NCBI GenBank assembly: GCA_964425225.1
Contig: CAYRMD010000151.1
Coordinates: 1 to 6,872, forward strand
Direction of reading: 5' to 3'
Source of the DNA: BPJU01 sp964425225
GTDB lineage: Bacteria; Planctomycetota; Planctomycetia; Pirellulales; Pirellulaceae
DNA length: 6,872 nucleotides
In this document: in pieces, positions 1-5,473 of the stretch
Position numbering within the stretch: position 1 is the first letter of the stretch
Layout: every line of letters starts with the position of its first letter
Translations under genes and position numbers: made by a program
Notes under the pieces: model-generated
Database searches by the model: none
What the model was told of the DNA's origin: nothing
Seen by the model: the letters and a program-made list of their open reading frames with translations, nothing else

Positions 1-38
1 AGCCAATACGCTCGTTTACCGCCAGTTGATCAGACGTT

Positions 39-82
39 CCTTAACGCAAAGGCGCAGAGGCGCAAGTAGATTAAGGAAGCTC
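39..82 (+). repeat. Period-8 CGCAAAGG repeat inside a CCTTAA/TTAAGG hairpin
   Basis: Three imperfect 8-base units (CGCAAAGG, CGCAGAGG, CGCAAGTA) run from 45 to 68. They are enclosed by the inverted pair CCTTAA (39-44) and TTAAGG (71-76), and AAGCTC follows (77-82). Its first 14 bases from 40 recur at 1547-1560, and the core recurs inverted at 4563-4585, 5415-5437 and 5461-5473. The GGCGCAAGTAG part recurs at 4522-4532. Repeats of this type are scattered in intergenic DNA of planctomycetes and other bacteria; their function is unknown to me. Confidence 0.7.
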
Positions 83-160
83 GGATCAACGACTGCCCTA
101 CGAAATGTTCGCTCGATGGGGGCGTTGTCTGCTGGCGATACGTTGGATGCGGCGTTTTCC

Positions 161-196
161 GTTCCTCCGTGCCGTTGGTGCCTCTGTGGTGCAAAA
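161..196 (-). repeat. CACAGAGG-type dispersed repeat fragment
   Basis: The plus strand reads TCCTCCGTGCC (163-173), then GGTGCCTCTGTGGTGCAAAA, so the minus strand carries CACCACAGAGGCACC and GGCACGGAGGA. This is the familiar CACAGAGG / CACGGAGG intergenic repeat that yields HRGTEN-like peptides when translated. It differs in wording from the CGCAAAGG repeat nearby but shares a similar purine-rich short-period structure. A single degenerate copy is visible in the window. Confidence 0.5.
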
Positions 197-396
197 CGCA
201 GCGTACACACCACTGGCCACGAAAAGAACGCTGAGCTTAGCGAAATAATTTCGGAGTCTGTGCGTGGCAGCCTGCCCACTTTGAAAAGCTTCTCGTGCAA
301 TAACGCTGACTTAGGCCGAGGTTCCTTTAGCCCGAGGTCGCCTTCGTGGAAATACGACCTACAAACAAAATAAGCACTACGGTCGACCAGAGAGAC

Positions 397-425
397 TTGC
401 CACGCGTTTTGACGAAGAAAATAAT
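397..425 (+). promoter_or_regulatory. Sigma70-like promoter for the 507-1509 operon
   Basis: TTGCCA (397-402) matches the -35 consensus at five of six bases, and AATAAT (420-425) matches the -10 consensus at five of six. The spacing is the optimal 17 bp. The implied transcript start is near 432, giving a leader of about 75 bases before the TTG start at 507. No experimental support; the match is by eye. Confidence 0.5.
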
Positions 426-492
426 AGCCATGTGTTTGCGTGTCAGATCGATATCCCTTTTCTTGTAAACAGGCGAACCGCGCATTAAGATC

Positions 493-499
493 AAAGGAG
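493..499 (+). promoter_or_regulatory. Ribosome binding site deciding a TTG start
   Basis: AAAGGAG sits 7 bases before the TTG at 507. This is a near-ideal Shine-Dalgarno placement and is the reason for choosing this non-ATG start. Confidence 0.75.
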
Positions 500-506
500 C
501 TTAGCC

Positions 507-1025
507 TTGTCAGGTCTCACATCTGCCGAACCAACTGTGATTCGGTTTTTTGAGGCATCCGGTACAATACCTCTTTTGCTAGATGTTTATGCAGAGCAAC
601 TGACGCCTGGATCGCCACGCTTCGAGTACCTGGCCGTACGGAGAAAAGCCGGCAGCGAACGATATATGATCTACTTTGGACGGGACAATATTCGGGCGGT
701 CGGGCCTTCGAAACAAGTCTTGAATGGCAACTATGTGGCCGCCTTTGGCGCGGTGCGGCACGGCGACCTTCTGACCCTGTTGGTCTGGTACGGCGAACCG
801 GATGCTAGCCGTCCAGCTCCGCCCCCGCAAAATTTGAGCACTAACGATAGCACGGACAGCGGCTGGTTACGTGACTTTCATCGACATTTTAGATTAGGCG
901 TAGTCGGGATCTGGCTACGGCCGACATCAACTACCATTCCGGACCCGGCCGGTGTGCTCCGTGATCTCGACTTTCGCGTGTATGACTTTTCGTCGTGGAC
1001 AGATTTTTGGAAGGCTATCCAGTAG
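507..1025 (+). CDS. Unrecognised 172-aa cytoplasmic protein (orphan)
   Basis: I do not recognise this protein. The start is TTG, supported by AAAGGAG seven bases upstream. There is no signal peptide or membrane segment, so it is probably cytoplasmic. The predicted pattern is mostly beta strands: LLLDVYAEQL (23-32), FEYLAVRR (39-46), RYMIYFG (52-58), YVAAFGAV (76-83) and LLTLLVWYG (88-96). A Pro/Ser/Asn/Asp-rich linker follows (99-117), then a second part with an Arg/His-rich patch DFHRHFR (123-129) and a Trp-rich C-terminus SSWTDFWKAIQ. This suggests two small domains. It is the first gene of a probable operon; the next start is 52 bp after its stop. The frame is long, has a good ribosome site and a promoter, so it is very likely real. 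An antisense frame at 579-830 is a shadow. Confidence 0.75.
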   Translation: MSGLTSAEPTVIRFFEASGTIPLLLDVYAEQLTPGSPRFEYLAVRRKAGSERYMIYFGRDNIRAVGPSKQVLNGNYVAAFGAVRHGDLLTLLVWYGEPDASRPAPPPQNLSTNDSTDSGWLRDFHRHFRLGVVGIWLRPTSTTIPDPAGVLRDLDFRVYDFSSWTDFWKAIQ

Positions 1026-1077
1026 TGCGAGCACGGTGGCAAGCGAGGTGAACAGAAAACAGTAATAGGATCTTACC

Positions 1078-1509
1078 ATGATCGTTATCACCGACGCGGA
1101 ATTCCAGGCAGATGAAGATCGATTAGTGTTGCGAGCCAGTTGGTTAGATGGCAGCGGATTTCGCTATGTTATTAGTAACCACGGGATCGAGGTTCACGAC
1201 TTTGATGATACGGCTAGTACGCGTAGTCGTCAGTCCATCCGAAGTTTTATTCTCGTCGTGCATCAGGACGTTTGGACTTTGCTTGTACGATGGCGCTTCG
1301 AGATGTTGTGGAAAAGTTGGCAAGGCGTGCGGCGATTTCTAACGCGACGTCCGATACGGCCACTTAGTACCGATGAAATTGGTACAGCATTCGGCTTAAT
1401 GCCTGCCTGGCAAGTGGCCAAGAAACTACGCGACTGGGGTTACCAGGTAGAAGAAATTCAATGGAGCGATATGCTCGAACAAGATTTTCGGACAGCTCCG
1501 GCCCCGTAG
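1078..1509 (+). CDS. Unrecognised 143-aa tryptophan-rich protein
   Basis: I do not recognise this protein. The ATG is preceded by AGGA seven bases upstream (1067-1070). It begins with what look like beta strands (MIVITDAEF, RLVLRASWLDG, FRYVISNHGIEVHDF), has a short Ser/Thr/Arg linker (46-55), then an unusually Trp- and Arg-rich middle (W66, W72, W78, W81 between residues 56 and 92) and a helical end (AWQVAKKLRDWGYQVEEIQW). Eight of 143 residues are Trp. The 56-81 stretch is hydrophobic but broken by Asp, Arg and Lys, so an amphipathic helix fits better than a membrane span. It lies 52 bp after the 172-aa gene on the same strand and has no promoter of its own that I can see, so the two are probably co-transcribed and may act together. 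No function is assigned. Confidence 0.72.
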   Translation: MIVITDAEFQADEDRLVLRASWLDGSGFRYVISNHGIEVHDFDDTASTRSRQSIRSFILVVHQDVWTLLVRWRFEMLWKSWQGVRRFLTRRPIRPLSTDEIGTAFGLMPAWQVAKKLRDWGYQVEEIQWSDMLEQDFRTAPAP

Positions 1510-1821
1510 CTCGACTTTTGCCATGCGGTGGGGTTCGGGATGGAGACTTAACGCAAAGGCTCAATTAGTAGGGGTACGCCGCAATGTGCCCCCACGAGGG
1601 TGAATTCCCCGGAACAGAATTCTTTGGCTGTGATGCACACACGCTCTAGTCTCTTTGCACGAATCTAGACGTTCCCCACGTTACCGTGTCACCTCTAGCG
1701 ATGGAGAAAAGCCACACCCGGGCGATAACTGCTGTGTTGCCCACACCTGCCACGTTGAGTCGAGGCACACACGCGCCGACACGGCTCACGCGCCACGATC
1801 GACGACCTGGAAAGCAGGTAT
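1510..1821. other. Convergent intergenic gap
   Basis: This gap lies between a plus-strand and a minus-strand gene end, so terminators are expected, yet none with a T-tract is visible. Present are a repeat fragment (1547-1560), a possible hairpin GGGGTAC/GTGCCCC (1571-1577 and 1586-1592, one wobble pair, 8-base loop), a GAATTC pair (1602-1607 and 1617-1622), and a small perfect hairpin ACCTG-GAAAG-CAGGT (1805-1819) directly after the minus-strand stop. Two ACGCGCC copies lie at 1771 and 1788. No coding sequence is supported. Confidence 0.5.
1547..1560 (+). repeat. Fragment of the CGCAAAGG repeat
   Basis: CTTAACGCAAAGGC is identical to 40-53 and lies in the same orientation. The repeat then ends, continuing as TCAATTAG, so only the first unit is kept. 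It starts 38 bp after the stop of the 143-aa gene. Confidence 0.6.
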
Positions 1822-2385
1822 CTACTGAAATGCTGCATCTAGTTGTTCAATGAGCCGTTCTTCTGCCTCGGTCGTTCCTAACATTCCGTAAAAGCCACCG
1901 GCGGCACGGGCAATGCGCCGGGCTTGTCCAATAATGCGCCGCCGTAATTCCTCGACTGCTGCGGCCTCCAATTGCTGCCGAAGCGCAGCAATGTAGGCCT
2001 TCCACGCTTCGAGCAGCCGGTCGTCGGGTTTGTCTTCTAACCATAATTCCAATACGCGATAGGCTTCGTCCTGAGGTTGGATTCCTTCCTGTTGTGCGAA
2101 CTTTAGAATGATCCGCCGCTCACCATTCTGCACAATATCATCGGCCCAAGCTACCATGACCAACGGTACAAGGGACAACGCCATGAGAGTCTCGGGGCGC
2201 ACGCCTGCTTGAACCAACTGTTCCAGAGTCTGAGGGTCCCGAATACCGGAAACTTCGGCAAGTCTTTGTTTGGTTTGTTCTTTGGTTAGGCGCACACGGA
2301 GCGAATCGAGCAGCTCCTGATTGCGCTTCGCAAAGAAAGTTTCTTCCAATGCCTTGCGCCGCTGATCGAAAATGTTCTCCGTCAT
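1822..2385 (-). CDS. Helical protein with TerB-like core, 187 aa
   Basis: A soluble, almost entirely helical protein. Residues 1-45 are charged and probably a coiled coil (FDQRRKALEETFFAKRNQEL). The middle, about 66-103, reads TLMALSLVPLVMVAWADD, then IVQNGERRIILKFAQQEGI. This is the pattern of TerB-like domains: a hydrophobic helix ending in an acidic pair (here D82-D83), then an Arg after Glu and a following helix ending in GI. TerB family members bind metal and were first linked to tellurite resistance, but many relatives are of unknown role, so function is not inferred here. The C-terminus (128-165) is Ala/Arg/Glu-rich helix. The frame extends upstream to GTG at 2436 and ATG at 2430, but neither has a ribosome site; the ATG at 2385 is preferred because MTENIFDQRRKALEE resembles natural starts of such planctomycete proteins. 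It has only a weak GAG upstream. Single-gene unit. Confidence 0.72.
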   Translation of the reverse strand: MTENIFDQRRKALEETFFAKRNQELLDSLRVRLTKEQTKQRLAEVSGIRDPQTLEQLVQAGVRPETLMALSLVPLVMVAWADDIVQNGERRIILKFAQQEGIQPQDEAYRVLELWLEDKPDDRLLEAWKAYIAALRQQLEAAAVEELRRRIIGQARRIARAAGGFYGMLGTTEAEERLIEQLDAAFQ

Positions 2386-2564
2386 ACAGCATGTGCTCGC
2401 TATGCCTACACGTGGTTTGTGACTTTCCATCGGCACTGAGCCGCGTACGCTGCGGTGCGACTTGTGCGATTCTAACGAATTCAGTAGTGGCCTAGTAGTA
2501 CGGTTTCCTAGGACATGAGCCCTAGGGGGCTAAGCAAATTCAGTTGTTGCGTCAGTACACCCGC

Positions 2565-2603
2565 AAATAAATAAAAAGCGAGTCGGAACGGTTCCGACTC
2601 GCT
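2565..2603 (-). terminator. Intrinsic terminator of the Cys/His/Gly-rich gene
   Basis: A perfect inverted repeat of 13 bases per arm, AGCGAGTCGGAAC and GTTCCGACTCGCT (2577-2589, 2591-2603), is separated by one base; in RNA it would fold as an 11-12 bp stem with a small loop. On the minus strand it is followed directly by a T-rich tail, TTTTATTTATTTG. It begins about 48 bp after the stop codon at 2651, so it terminates that gene. It is the clearest terminator in the window. Confidence 0.88.
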
Positions 2604-2650
2604 ACATCTACCAGGATGAATCAGCCACACACCGGCGGGCCACGTACCGC

Positions 2651-3064
2651 TTAACCACGGAACGCAACCGGGATGTATCCACCGGGCACCACTTGAGTTG
2701 CCGCCGGAGGAGGCGGTGGAGCCGGAGGGGTTTCTGGAGCGGGCGGCGTTTCGCCCTCGACCGCCTTTCCACCGTCACAACCACCATGGCACCGGCGCGT
2801 CAACCAGCCGAAACATTTCCCGGCGCGAGCGCGTCCCGATAACAATCCGCCGTGGCACTTGCCGCCCCCGTGGCACCGCCGAGCTAGCAAATCGCCACCA
2901 ATTCGATCGCGCAATCCGGCAAAACACTTGCCACCCCCAATGCACCCACGAAGCCAACCACCGTGGCAACCACCACTAGCCGCAACACTCCGGTCGGCAA
3001 GAAAAACACCAACCCCTAACAACGCCACAAACACCACGATCGTCCAAACCGTGCTCCGATTCAT
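2651..3064 (-). CDS. Secreted Cys/His/Gly-rich repeat protein, 137 aa
   Basis: A small exported protein of unknown function. A signal peptide covers residues 1-29: basic start MNR, hydrophobic core 6-23, likely cleavage after VAA (27-29). The mature part (30-100) is a low-complexity repeat of Gly, Cys, His, Lys and Arg with eight cysteines (33, 41, 47, 64, 70, 84, 92, 96). The tetrapeptide CHGG occurs four times and GKC three times. A Pro-rich spacer follows (107-120, including five consecutive Pro) and then a short end VVPGGYIPVAFRG. Regular Cys and His suggest metal binding or disulfide cross-linking in the envelope; no CXXCH haem motif is present. Planctomycetes make cysteine-rich wall proteins, but this is not the YTV family as I know it. 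ATG at 3064 is chosen because GGAGG lies eight bases upstream; a GTG at 3079 would overlap that site. Monocistronic, with its own terminator. Confidence 0.78.
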   Translation of the reverse strand: MNRSTVWTIVVFVALLGVGVFLADRSVAASGGCHGGWLRGCIGGGKCFAGLRDRIGGDLLARRCHGGGKCHGGLLSGRARAGKCFGWLTRRCHGGCDGGKAVEGETPPAPETPPAPPPPPAATQVVPGGYIPVAFRG

Positions 3065-3072
3065 CGCACACA

Positions 3073-3077
3073 CCTCC
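3073..3077 (-). promoter_or_regulatory. Ribosome binding site fixing the start at 3064
   Basis: On the minus strand GGAGG lies 8 bases before the ATG at 3064. The same bases would be the first codons of the longer GTG-initiated version (3079), which makes the longer version unlikely. Confidence 0.75.
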
Positions 3078-3153
3078 ACATGGTAGCAGCCTCACGTTGC
3101 CTGGGCAGAAGTCGTCCTCTTCGGCGTTCTTGCCGCGACGAACCGGCCTATCC

Positions 3154-3180
3154 TAGCACCCGCTATCTGCCGTAGCACCC
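3154..3180 (-). promoter_or_regulatory. Spaced direct repeat upstream of the 3064 gene
   Basis: TAGCACCC occurs at 3154-3161 and 3173-3180 (minus strand GGGTGCTA), 19 bp apart start to start and 90-116 bp before the start codon. The position fits an activator or repressor site with two half-sites on one DNA face, but an 8-base pair could be chance. Confidence 0.25.
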
Positions 3181-3284
3181 AGGACCGAACCCGGTTTTAC
3201 GCCACACGACATGAACCGGACTCGGCCCTTCACTTTCGCGTAAGTTAACTTGTAGCGACTAGCAGTCAAGGGGAGTTTAGAGAA

Positions 3285-3311
3285 AATGTATCGAAAGCGC
3301 AGAATGTATCG
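3285..3311. repeat. 9-base direct repeat AATGTATCG
   Basis: AATGTATCG lies at 3285-3293 and 3303-3311, 18 bp apart start to start, in AT-richer DNA between the two minus-strand genes. It is about 220 bp upstream of the 3064 start. It could be a paired binding site; nothing else supports this. Confidence 0.3.
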
Positions 3312-3375
3312 GTCGCCTAGACAGTAAAGGCATGGGCAAAACGCGGAAAATCTACTATTTTTATTGTAACGATTA

Positions 3376-4101
3376 TTACCTTATTGGAGGGACATCAGGC
3401 ATTCGGGCAGTTTGTGGAGTCTCGGTCGCCGCACCCGCGGCATCCGTCTGGCGTGTCTGTCCGCCGTCAGCCGTCGTTTTCAAACGGCGAAACAGCTCGT
3501 CCGGTTGTTCAAAGTTCAAGAAGTACGGTTGGCTCTCGTCGTCGAATTGAGCAGCCATGCCGACGATCCGCCAACCCTGTGGATCTTTGCGCAAAACCCA
3601 AGTAACGTCGAACGATTCTTCGACGCCATCTGTTGTTTCCGTCCAGATACTATGCACATAAGCTCCGTGCTCGATCCCCTGCGGGAATTCGACTTGAGTG
3701 ATTCGGTACGTCATGTGCGGCGTACCGGGAGGTTGCACAGCCAAACCTGCCTTCGATGTAGCTTCCAGAGCTCGTGTCGACAGCAACTGCCTTGCTAACT
3801 GATCGTCGCCTCGTCGAGTAGCCTCTAAGAATGCACTTACCACGGTTTCGGGGCTGGCATTCGGATCAAGCGCTTCGCGAGCGTCGTGCTCCGATATTGG
3901 TTGATGAGCAAGATTCGAGTCCTGCGATGGGTTCCCTAGACGCGCATGGTCCGCGCTAGAGGGTTGGAATTCTGGAGCGGTAGATTGGGGGCTAACAGTC
4001 GAACGAGCCTCATCTGATATGGGAGCCTTGCCACAGCCTACCAGGATTGCCATCGACCAGGTGGTGGCTAGCAGTGTCGATTTCGGGTTGAAGCGCAGCA
4101 T
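3376..4101 (-). CDS. Lipoprotein with NTF2-like (DUF4878-like) domain, 241 aa
   Basis: An exported lipoprotein of unknown role. The N-terminus is a type II signal peptide: R3 and K7, hydrophobic 9-22, lipobox LVGC with C23 as the lipidated residue. The +2 residue is Gly. A disordered Ser/Pro/Asp/Gln-rich tether follows (26-80). The folded part (83-183) starts SPETVVSAFLEATRRGD and ends ESFDVTWVLRKDPQGWRIVG, a classic NTF2-like layout in which an alpha-helical start with a small cavity-forming sheet ends in a strand carrying a Gly-Trp-Arg turn. Such domains bind small ligands or serve as scaffolds; catalytic residues cannot be named. The C-terminal tail (205-241) is again low complexity. The start is secure: AAGGAGG (4108-4114) six bases upstream. 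A dyad at 4186-4206 lies upstream. Genes on either side are over 300 bp away, so it is probably transcribed alone. Confidence 0.85.
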   Translation of the reverse strand: MLRFNPKSTLLATTWSMAILVGCGKAPISDEARSTVSPQSTAPEFQPSSADHARLGNPSQDSNLAHQPISEHDAREALDPNASPETVVSAFLEATRRGDDQLARQLLSTRALEATSKAGLAVQPPGTPHMTYRITQVEFPQGIEHGAYVHSIWTETTDGVEESFDVTWVLRKDPQGWRIVGMAAQFDDESQPYFLNFEQPDELFRRLKTTADGGQTRQTDAAGAATETPQTARMPDVPPIR

Positions 4102-4185
4102 TTCTACCCTCCTTGGTCAACAAAGCGTCGAGCACGCACTTCCGTATTGACGGCCCTTCAGCCACGTAATGGTCTTGCAGTGTGG

Positions 4186-4206
4186 TGACGATTCATCAGA
4201 TCGTCA
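4186..4206. promoter_or_regulatory. 21-bp dyad, candidate operator of the lipoprotein gene
   Basis: TGACGAT-N7-ATCGTCA is a perfect 7+7+7 inverted repeat, 85-105 bp before the lipoprotein ATG. Its length and position suit a dimeric helix-turn-helix regulator. On the minus strand its first arm contains TTGACG, which could also serve as a -35 element, though no good -10 lies 16-18 bp downstream. Function is inferred from symmetry alone. Confidence 0.35.
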
Positions 4207-4562
4207 AGGTCGATTTTTCTCGTGGCTGCGACTGTGCGTCTGGGGTGTAGGTGGGATTTCGCCGTAAAAGGCCGGCCATGGCGGAAGTTTGCCTATTTTC
4301 CGCGGCAAGAATGGAAACGCGGTATCTGTCTTAAGTAGATGAAATGGTTCGGTCATTTGCCAGGCCTAGCGTAGGCATGCCTTTTTCGACCCGACCTATG
4401 TGACCCACTGCGGGCGCTTCGTGGCAAAGGCGCTGCGTCAAGCGAAGGCTCCACAGAGCCGCGACCGTAAGAAAGCGGCCAATGCAACGCAATACCAAAG
4501 CGTAGGGAGATTTACCGCAGCGGCGCAAGTAGGCAATTGACGTGTACGGCTTGTCTTCGTTA

Positions 4563-4612
4563 CGCCTTAGCGCCTTTGCGTTGAATCGTTTTACGCTAAG
4601 GAAGCTCCCTTA
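4563..4612 (-). repeat. Inverted CGCAAAGG repeat in a hairpin module
   Basis: On the minus strand, CAACGCAAAGGCGCTAAGG (core of the dispersed repeat) is enclosed by the perfect inverted pair CCTTAGCG/CGCTAAGG (4565-4572 and 4594-4601). AAGCTC follows on the plus strand (4602-4607), and TAAGGAAGCTCCCTTA (4597-4612) is itself a near-perfect 16-bp palindrome. The unit lies just 10 bp after the stop of the secreted protein gene (4623) on the minus strand, so the hairpin may also end that transcript, although no T-tract follows. Compare the module at 39-82. Confidence 0.6.
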
Positions 4613-4622
4613 ATAATCCGGG

Positions 4623-5276
4623 CTACGGCGTTTGGATTTCTAGCGTCTCGAGCATTTTCCGAAACGCCTCTTCGTGCGCCGTTACCACGTTTTCTGGCCC
4701 AACCATCTTGATGTAATAATGACCCAGGTTCGGGGTCACCACGATGGCAGATAGCATCCGGTATCTGGGACGTGGCACGACCGGGGCATTGGTAAAGGGA
4801 CCACCAGCCGGCCGGTCCTTGTATGTGCCGCTGATACTGACGACGAAAAGCTCGGCACCATTTTTTTGTTGCTTCTCCACCTTTGTCTTTTCTTTAGTGG
4901 GTGAACCGTCGGGCTGATCGAATTGATCGATCCATCGGGCGATGTTAGCTTCCACGCCACCGCCGGCTCCCATTATCGTGATGCGGGCACCTGGCTGGTT
5001 TTCCCCCGCGGCGGGTGCATGAAATTCGTACTCGACGATGCGCGTCTGTGGCCGTCGTGCCTGCCAAGAAGATGGCGCCGTTAGCCGGATGCGCCCGTCA
5101 CTTAGGCGCACGATTCGATCGGCTCCGGGCACTGGGGAACCCTCTTGAGCCACAGCGACCCGGCAATAAACCGAACCCAATACAACCGCAGAGGTCAGGA
5201 AAGTCACGCATGGCCAGGCTGTCAGCGTGGGCAAGTTCGTAGTTAGCGTAAAACGGGATCTAGTGCCGAGCCGCAT
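4623..5276 (-). CDS. Secreted protein of unknown function, 217 aa
   Basis: An exported protein, probably periplasmic. The signal peptide has a basic start (R2, R6, R8), a hydrophobic core about 19-38 and an AVA site (41-43) with cleavage before Q44. The mature part begins with a strand-rich section RIVRLSDGRIRLTAPSSW (54-71), then FHAPAAGENQPGARITIMGAGG (85-106), a helix VEANIARWIDQF (108-119), a Lys-rich loop PTKEKTKVEKQQKNG (126-140), strands ELFVVSISGTY and MLSAIVVTP, and ends in a helix TAHEEAFRKMLETL. I remember related secreted planctomycete proteins ending in a GP-x(5)-AH-x(3)-F pattern like this one (GPENVVTAHEEAF), but know no function; a PsbP/Mog1-like fold is possible. The ATG at 5276 is selected because AGGAG (5284-5288) lies seven bases upstream and the signal peptide then has normal length; the longer frame to 5363 lacks this. 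Confidence 0.8.
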   Translation of the reverse strand: MRLGTRSRFTLTTNLPTLTAWPCVTFLTSAVVLGSVYCRVAVAQEGSPVPGADRIVRLSDGRIRLTAPSSWQARRPQTRIVEYEFHAPAAGENQPGARITIMGAGGGVEANIARWIDQFDQPDGSPTKEKTKVEKQQKNGAELFVVSISGTYKDRPAGGPFTNAPVVPRPRYRMLSAIVVTPNLGHYYIKMVGPENVVTAHEEAFRKMLETLEIQTP

Positions 5277-5283
5277 ATGGGTA

Positions 5284-5288
5284 CTCCT
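5284..5288 (-). promoter_or_regulatory. Ribosome binding site fixing the start at 5276
   Basis: AGGAG on the minus strand, seven bases before the ATG. It removes 29 residues from the longest possible frame and leaves a standard signal peptide. Confidence 0.75.
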
Positions 5289-5414
5289 GTTCTTAAAAAA
5301 CATGGGTGTTGCGTGTAGCGTGACTATTGCCATTTTCCCGCGTTGAAAAAGCCCCTCGTTCATAAAGTTTCTTTCCCGAACCGCGATCCGATTTCGACAG
5401 TTTTGGCTATTATT

Positions 5415-5473
5415 GCGCCTTCGCGCCTTTGCGTTAAAATCTTATTCCTTCATTACCTGTGCCTTTGCGTTAA
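5415..5473 (-). repeat. Two CGCAAAGG repeat copies in tandem orientation
   Basis: On the minus strand, TTAACGCAAAGGCGC followed by GAAGGCGC (5437 down to 5415) matches 41-63 at 21 of 23 bases. A second copy, TTAACGCAAAGGC (5473 down to 5461), lies 36 bp away in the same orientation; the two share 14 bases (5425-5438 and 5461-5474). A decayed scrap GGCGCCTTGCGTT is at 5523-5535. They occupy the gap between two minus-strand genes, upstream of the secreted protein gene. Confidence 0.65.

Larger units (their letters stand above)
1..506. other. Gene-poor repeat-bearing intergenic region
   Basis: No convincing gene lies here. Open frames exist on both strands (26-373 plus, 16-300 minus), but their translations are made of the repeats themselves: the minus frame reads HGGTENA and LAPLRLCVK, wording I know from repeat-derived spurious frames in many environmental bacteria. 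The stretch holds a period-8 repeat (39-82), a CACAGAGG-type repeat (161-196), a repeat-poor part from about 200 to 390 in which I see nothing clear, and a promoter (397-425) for the gene at 507. Confidence 0.6.
3065..3375. other. Intergenic region with two short direct-repeat pairs
   Basis: This lies downstream of the lipoprotein gene and upstream of the Cys/His/Gly-rich gene, both on the minus strand. It should hold the promoter of the latter, but no convincing -35/-10 pair is seen. Two spaced direct repeats are the only structure: TAGCACCC (3154, 3173) and AATGTATCG (3285, 3303). The end near the lipoprotein stop is A/T-rich (3348-3385) with no hairpin. The plus frame 3332-3550 is mostly a shadow of the lipoprotein gene. 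Confidence 0.45.
4102..4622. other. 520-bp intergenic region with repeats and dyads
   Basis: No supported gene. It holds a ribosome site and dyad near the lipoprotein start, an inverted repeat GCGGAA/TTCCGC (4281-4286 and 4298-4303), GCCTA-GCG-TAGGC (4364-4376), a palindrome AGGCATGCCT followed by T residues (4373-4386), a small hairpin GGCTC-CACA-GAGCC (4447-4460), a repeat scrap GCAAAGGCGC (4424-4433), another GGCGCAAGTAG (4522-4532), and the hairpin module at 4563-4612. An open plus frame without a good start runs 4370-4540; a minus frame 4331-4528 covers the same bases. Confidence 0.5.

Noticed and set aside
16..373. Opposing frames of 94 aa (minus) and 115 aa (plus) at the left edge
   Set aside because: Both translate the dispersed repeats, overlap each other fully, and lack ribosome sites.
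1571..1592. GGGGTAC/GTGCCCC hairpin as terminator of the 507-1509 operon
   Set aside because: Stem contains a wobble pair and no T-run follows; kept only as a note.
2651..3064. Cys/His-rich repeats as a multihaem cytochrome
   Set aside because: No CXXCH motif occurs; His directly follows Cys but without the paired Cys three residues earlier.
4364..4386. GCCTA-GCG-TAGGC hairpin and AGGCATGCCT followed by T residues as a plus-strand terminator
   Set aside because: No plus-strand gene ends upstream of it, and on the minus strand there is no T-tract.
4331..4528. 65-aa minus-strand frame in the 4102-4622 gap
   Set aside because: No ribosome site, no recognisable motif, and it overlaps repeat scraps and small hairpins.
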